A stretch of 7,375 nucleotides of DNA, taken from positions 1 to 7,375 of the forward strand of contig JABMRZ010000205.1 of NCBI GenBank assembly GCA_013202315.1, given 5' to 3'. Below are positions 6,584 through 7,375 of the stretch, piece after piece. This DNA is from Candidatus Tariuqbacter arcticus (GTDB lineage Bacteria; Electryoneota; Tariuqbacteria; Tariuqbacterales; Tariuqbacteraceae). The position numbers and the translations under genes were made by a program. Each line of letters starts with the position of its first letter. Within the stretch, counting starts at the first letter, position 1. The notes under the pieces were generated by a model. That model saw only the letters and a program-made list of their open reading frames with translations, searched no databases and was not told the DNA's origin.

Positions 6584-7255
6584 ATGGCAAATATTAAACA
6601 CGAATCAATCAAAGAAAGACACGAGGACCTGATGGAGGTTATCGGAGTTCACCTGGAAAAAGGCGAAAACAATATCAGCGATTTGCAAAGGCATGATATC
6701 ACCCGCCCGCGGCTTCAAGAAATAGTTGATACCAACCACATTATCATCGATGAAAAAGATAGAGTGCAATTTCTTCCCAAGGGTGAACGGGAATTTCTGA
6801 GTTTAATCCGCCGCCATCGCCTCGCTGAAAGGTTATTTCACGATGTGCTGGATATTTCCGACGAGGAAGGTTCTGAAGAAATGGTCTGTAAGGTGGAACA
6901 TATTCTAACCGAAGATGTTACCGACAGCATTTGTACTTTATTGGGTCATCCGACAATCTGCCCTCATGGAAAACCCATCCCCCCCGGCAGATGCTGTGAG
7001 TTGAAAGACGACCAGGTGAAACCATTAGTTGTGCCTTTGAGTCGAATAGAAATTGGTTCGGAAGGCACAATTGCCTTTATGTCAACTAACGATCGCACTA
7101 TGATGGAGAGACTGGCTGCTATGGGATTGATTCCCGGGATAAAACTGAAGCTTCAACAGTTAAAGCCAGCGGTAGTCATTCTTTTCGAAGAGACTGTGCT
7201 GTCGTTGGACACTGAATTCGCTGATGCAGTCTATATACGCCGAAAAATGGATTAA
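6584..7255 (+). CDS. DtxR-family metal-dependent regulator fused to FeoA domain
   Basis: This 223-residue protein is a probable iron-responsive DNA-binding repressor. Residues 10-70 form a short winged helix-turn-helix. Residues 71-135 are the DtxR metal-binding and dimerisation domain: RRHRLAERL (76-84) supplies His78 and Glu82, and C102-K-V-E105-H106 matches the Cys102/Glu105/His106 ligands of DtxR. The usual His98 is Glu98. In helix 1, Asp15 and Glu18 align with Asp8 and Glu11 of MntR. A CPHGKPIPPG..CC segment (126-138) adds three cysteines. Residues 148-222 are a FeoA-like SH3 domain with LAAMGLIPG (177-185). GAGG at 6574-6577 lies 6 nt before ATG 6584, fixing the start. It may be cotranscribed with feoB, which likely supplies its target promoter. 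Iron specificity is inferred from Cys102 and the neighbour. Confidence 0.88.
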   Translation: MANIKHESIKERHEDLMEVIGVHLEKGENNISDLQRHDITRPRLQEIVDTNHIIIDEKDRVQFLPKGEREFLSLIRRHRLAERLFHDVLDISDEEGSEEMVCKVEHILTEDVTDSICTLLGHPTICPHGKPIPPGRCCELKDDQVKPLVVPLSRIEIGSEGTIAFMSTNDRTMMERLAAMGLIPGIKLKLQQLKPAVVILFEETVLSLDTEFADAVYIRRKMD

Positions 7256-7263
7256 TCAACTAT

Positions 7264-7283
7264 ATAATGAGATTTTTCATTAT
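7264..7283 (+). terminator. AT-rich hairpin after the regulator, possible weak terminator
   Basis: ATAATGA (7264-7270) and TCATTAT (7277-7283) form a perfect 7-bp stem with loop GATTTT, starting 9 nt after the stop codon. The position suits a terminator, but the stem is AT-rich and no run of T follows, so intrinsic termination would be weak. The 59 bases between it and the terminal repeat show nothing recognisable. Confidence 0.3.
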
Positions 7284-7342
7284 GGGATTGATTATTAGAT
7301 ATCCAACTGCGATTAATTCGGATAAGCTGTATATTTGCAAGT

Positions 7343-7375
7343 AAACCCTCATGAGAGGGTCTCTTTCGCGAACCC
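7343..7375. repeat. Dispersed structured repeat, right copy (cut by window end)
   Basis: This copy matches positions 12-44 at 31 of 33 bases, in direct orientation. The arms ACCCTC (7345-7350, with its A at 7345) and GAGGGT (7355-7360) pair around ATGA. TTCGCGAA is at 7365-7372. The third arm starts ACCC at 7372 and runs off the window. The two mismatches fall in the first loop and in the spacer between the second and third arms, not in the arms, so the hairpins are preserved. Confidence 0.75.

Noticed and set aside
1..7375. Circular molecule with overlapping ends
   Set aside because: The terminal matches are not identical and unique bases 1-11 precede the left copy, so the ends do not overlap cleanly. 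There is also no replication gene.

Overview
The window is a compact bacterial segment. By eye its base composition is moderate, with AT-rich intergenic gaps, and it carries six complete-looking genes plus one gene with a doubtful 5' end. All recognisable products are ordinary bacterial ones: acylphosphatase, adenine phosphoribosyltransferase, NAD(P)-dependent glycerol-3-phosphate dehydrogenase, AIR synthetase, FeoB and a DtxR-type regulator fused to a FeoA domain. No marker here fixes the phylum. The gene mix, the DtxR-FeoA fusion, the TPR-bearing membrane protein and the dispersed palindromic repeats would fit an uncultured, metagenome-derived Gram-negative-type lineage, but that is inference.

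Layout: (1) 1-58, a 33-35 bp structured repeat. (2) 59-1395, + strand, a membrane/TPR protein overlapping acyP by ATGA. (3) 1519/1531-2055, + strand, apt. (4) 2100-4159, - strand, a purM-gpsA pair also joined by an ATGA overlap and convergent with apt. (5) 4160-4446, a divergent control region with a near-consensus sigma70 promoter (TTGACA, 17 bp, TATATT) reading into feoB. An 18-bp palindrome resembling a DtxR/IdeR box covers its -10. (6) 4447-6435, feoB. (7) 6436-6583, a gap with a long imperfect palindrome. (8) 6584-7255, the DtxR-FeoA regulator. (9) 7256-7375, an AT-rich hairpin, then a second copy of the terminal repeat in the same orientation, cut by the window end.

The functional core is a small ferrous-iron uptake module: a FeoB importer, no free-standing FeoA, and a regulator with a DtxR-like metal-binding domain and a C-terminal FeoA-like SH3 domain. 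The operator-like palindrome on the feoB promoter suggests a simple loop: Fe-loaded regulator binds, blocks the -10 and shuts off import. The left half is housekeeping: purine salvage (apt), de novo purine synthesis (purM), phospholipid precursor synthesis (gpsA) and acyl-phosphate hydrolysis (acyP).

The most interesting points are the operator/promoter overlap, the hybrid-looking metal site and FeoA fusion of the regulator, and the near-identical three-armed repeats at the two ends of the window. One repeat copy lies in an open frame leading into the first gene.
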